Assembly: GCA_021323155.1 (NCBI GenBank)
Contig: JAJTCI010000160.1
Span: 1-5,850, forward strand
Direction of reading: 5' to 3'
DNA length: 5,850 bases
Source: Chitinophagaceae bacterium
GTDB taxonomy: Bacteria > Bacteroidota > Bacteroidia > Chitinophagales > Chitinophagaceae
How positions within the stretch are numbered: the first letter of the stretch is position 1; each line of letters starts with the position of its first letter. The translations under genes and the position numbers were made by a program. This document shows positions 5,827 through 5,850 of the stretch, one piece after another. The notes below the pieces were generated by a model. That model was given only the letters and a program-made list of their open reading frames with translations. It searched no databases and had not been told where the DNA came from.

Positions 5827-5850
5827 AGAGCAGACCTTTAAGGATCAGGT

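Noticed and set aside
1..5850. Search for an undescribed defence, mobile or biosynthetic system
   Set aside because: All complete genes are conserved core genes with intact motifs. There are no transposases, integrases, direct-repeat arrays, toxin-antitoxin pairs or clusters of unknown genes, so claiming such a system would not be supported.

Overview
The window is a chromosomal housekeeping segment from a member of the Bacteroidota, most likely a chitinophagal lineage (Chitinophagaceae-like). Three things point there: promoter -7 elements of the TAnnTTTG type (TATATTTG twice, TACTTTTG once), the absence of clear Shine-Dalgarno sequences before the genes, and Bacteroidota-style protein sequences (a PNPase with FFKREGR in its first catalytic domain, a PrmA with NINRN, and an Oma1-like M48 lipoprotein opening with NPITG). 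The placement below phylum level is inference.

Layout. Positions 1-170 (minus strand) hold the N-terminus of a glycosyltransferase that runs off the left edge. It is divergent from rpsO (374-643, ribosomal protein uS15) across a ~200-bp region with one -7 box facing each way. rpsO is followed by a strong intrinsic terminator (668-708) and then pnp (796-3120, polynucleotide phosphorylase), which has its own GC-rich terminator (3167-3191). Next come prmA (3272-4093, ribosomal protein L11 methyltransferase) and plsY (4164-4814, acyl-phosphate:glycerol-3-phosphate acyltransferase). plsY has its own -7 box just upstream of its ATG. A 190-bp gap with a pyrimidine-rich TTCTTATT repeat precedes an M48 zinc metalloprotease that is probably a lipoprotein (5011-5826).

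How the genes relate. rpsO-pnp is a widely conserved bacterial pair joining ribosome assembly to RNA turnover; here a terminator separates the two genes, so pnp probably has its own promoter. PrmA modifies ribosomal protein L11 and so also belongs to translation. PlsY makes lysophosphatidic acid for phospholipid synthesis, and the M48 protein probably serves envelope protein quality control. All complete genes look intact.

I see no CRISPR array, insertion sequence, tRNA, rRNA, prophage or defence gene, and no convincing undescribed system. The points worth a second look are regulatory or structural: a hairpin in the rpsO leader, a repetitive arginine-rich tail on PNPase, inverted repeats around pnp and after plsY, and the repeat before the protease gene.
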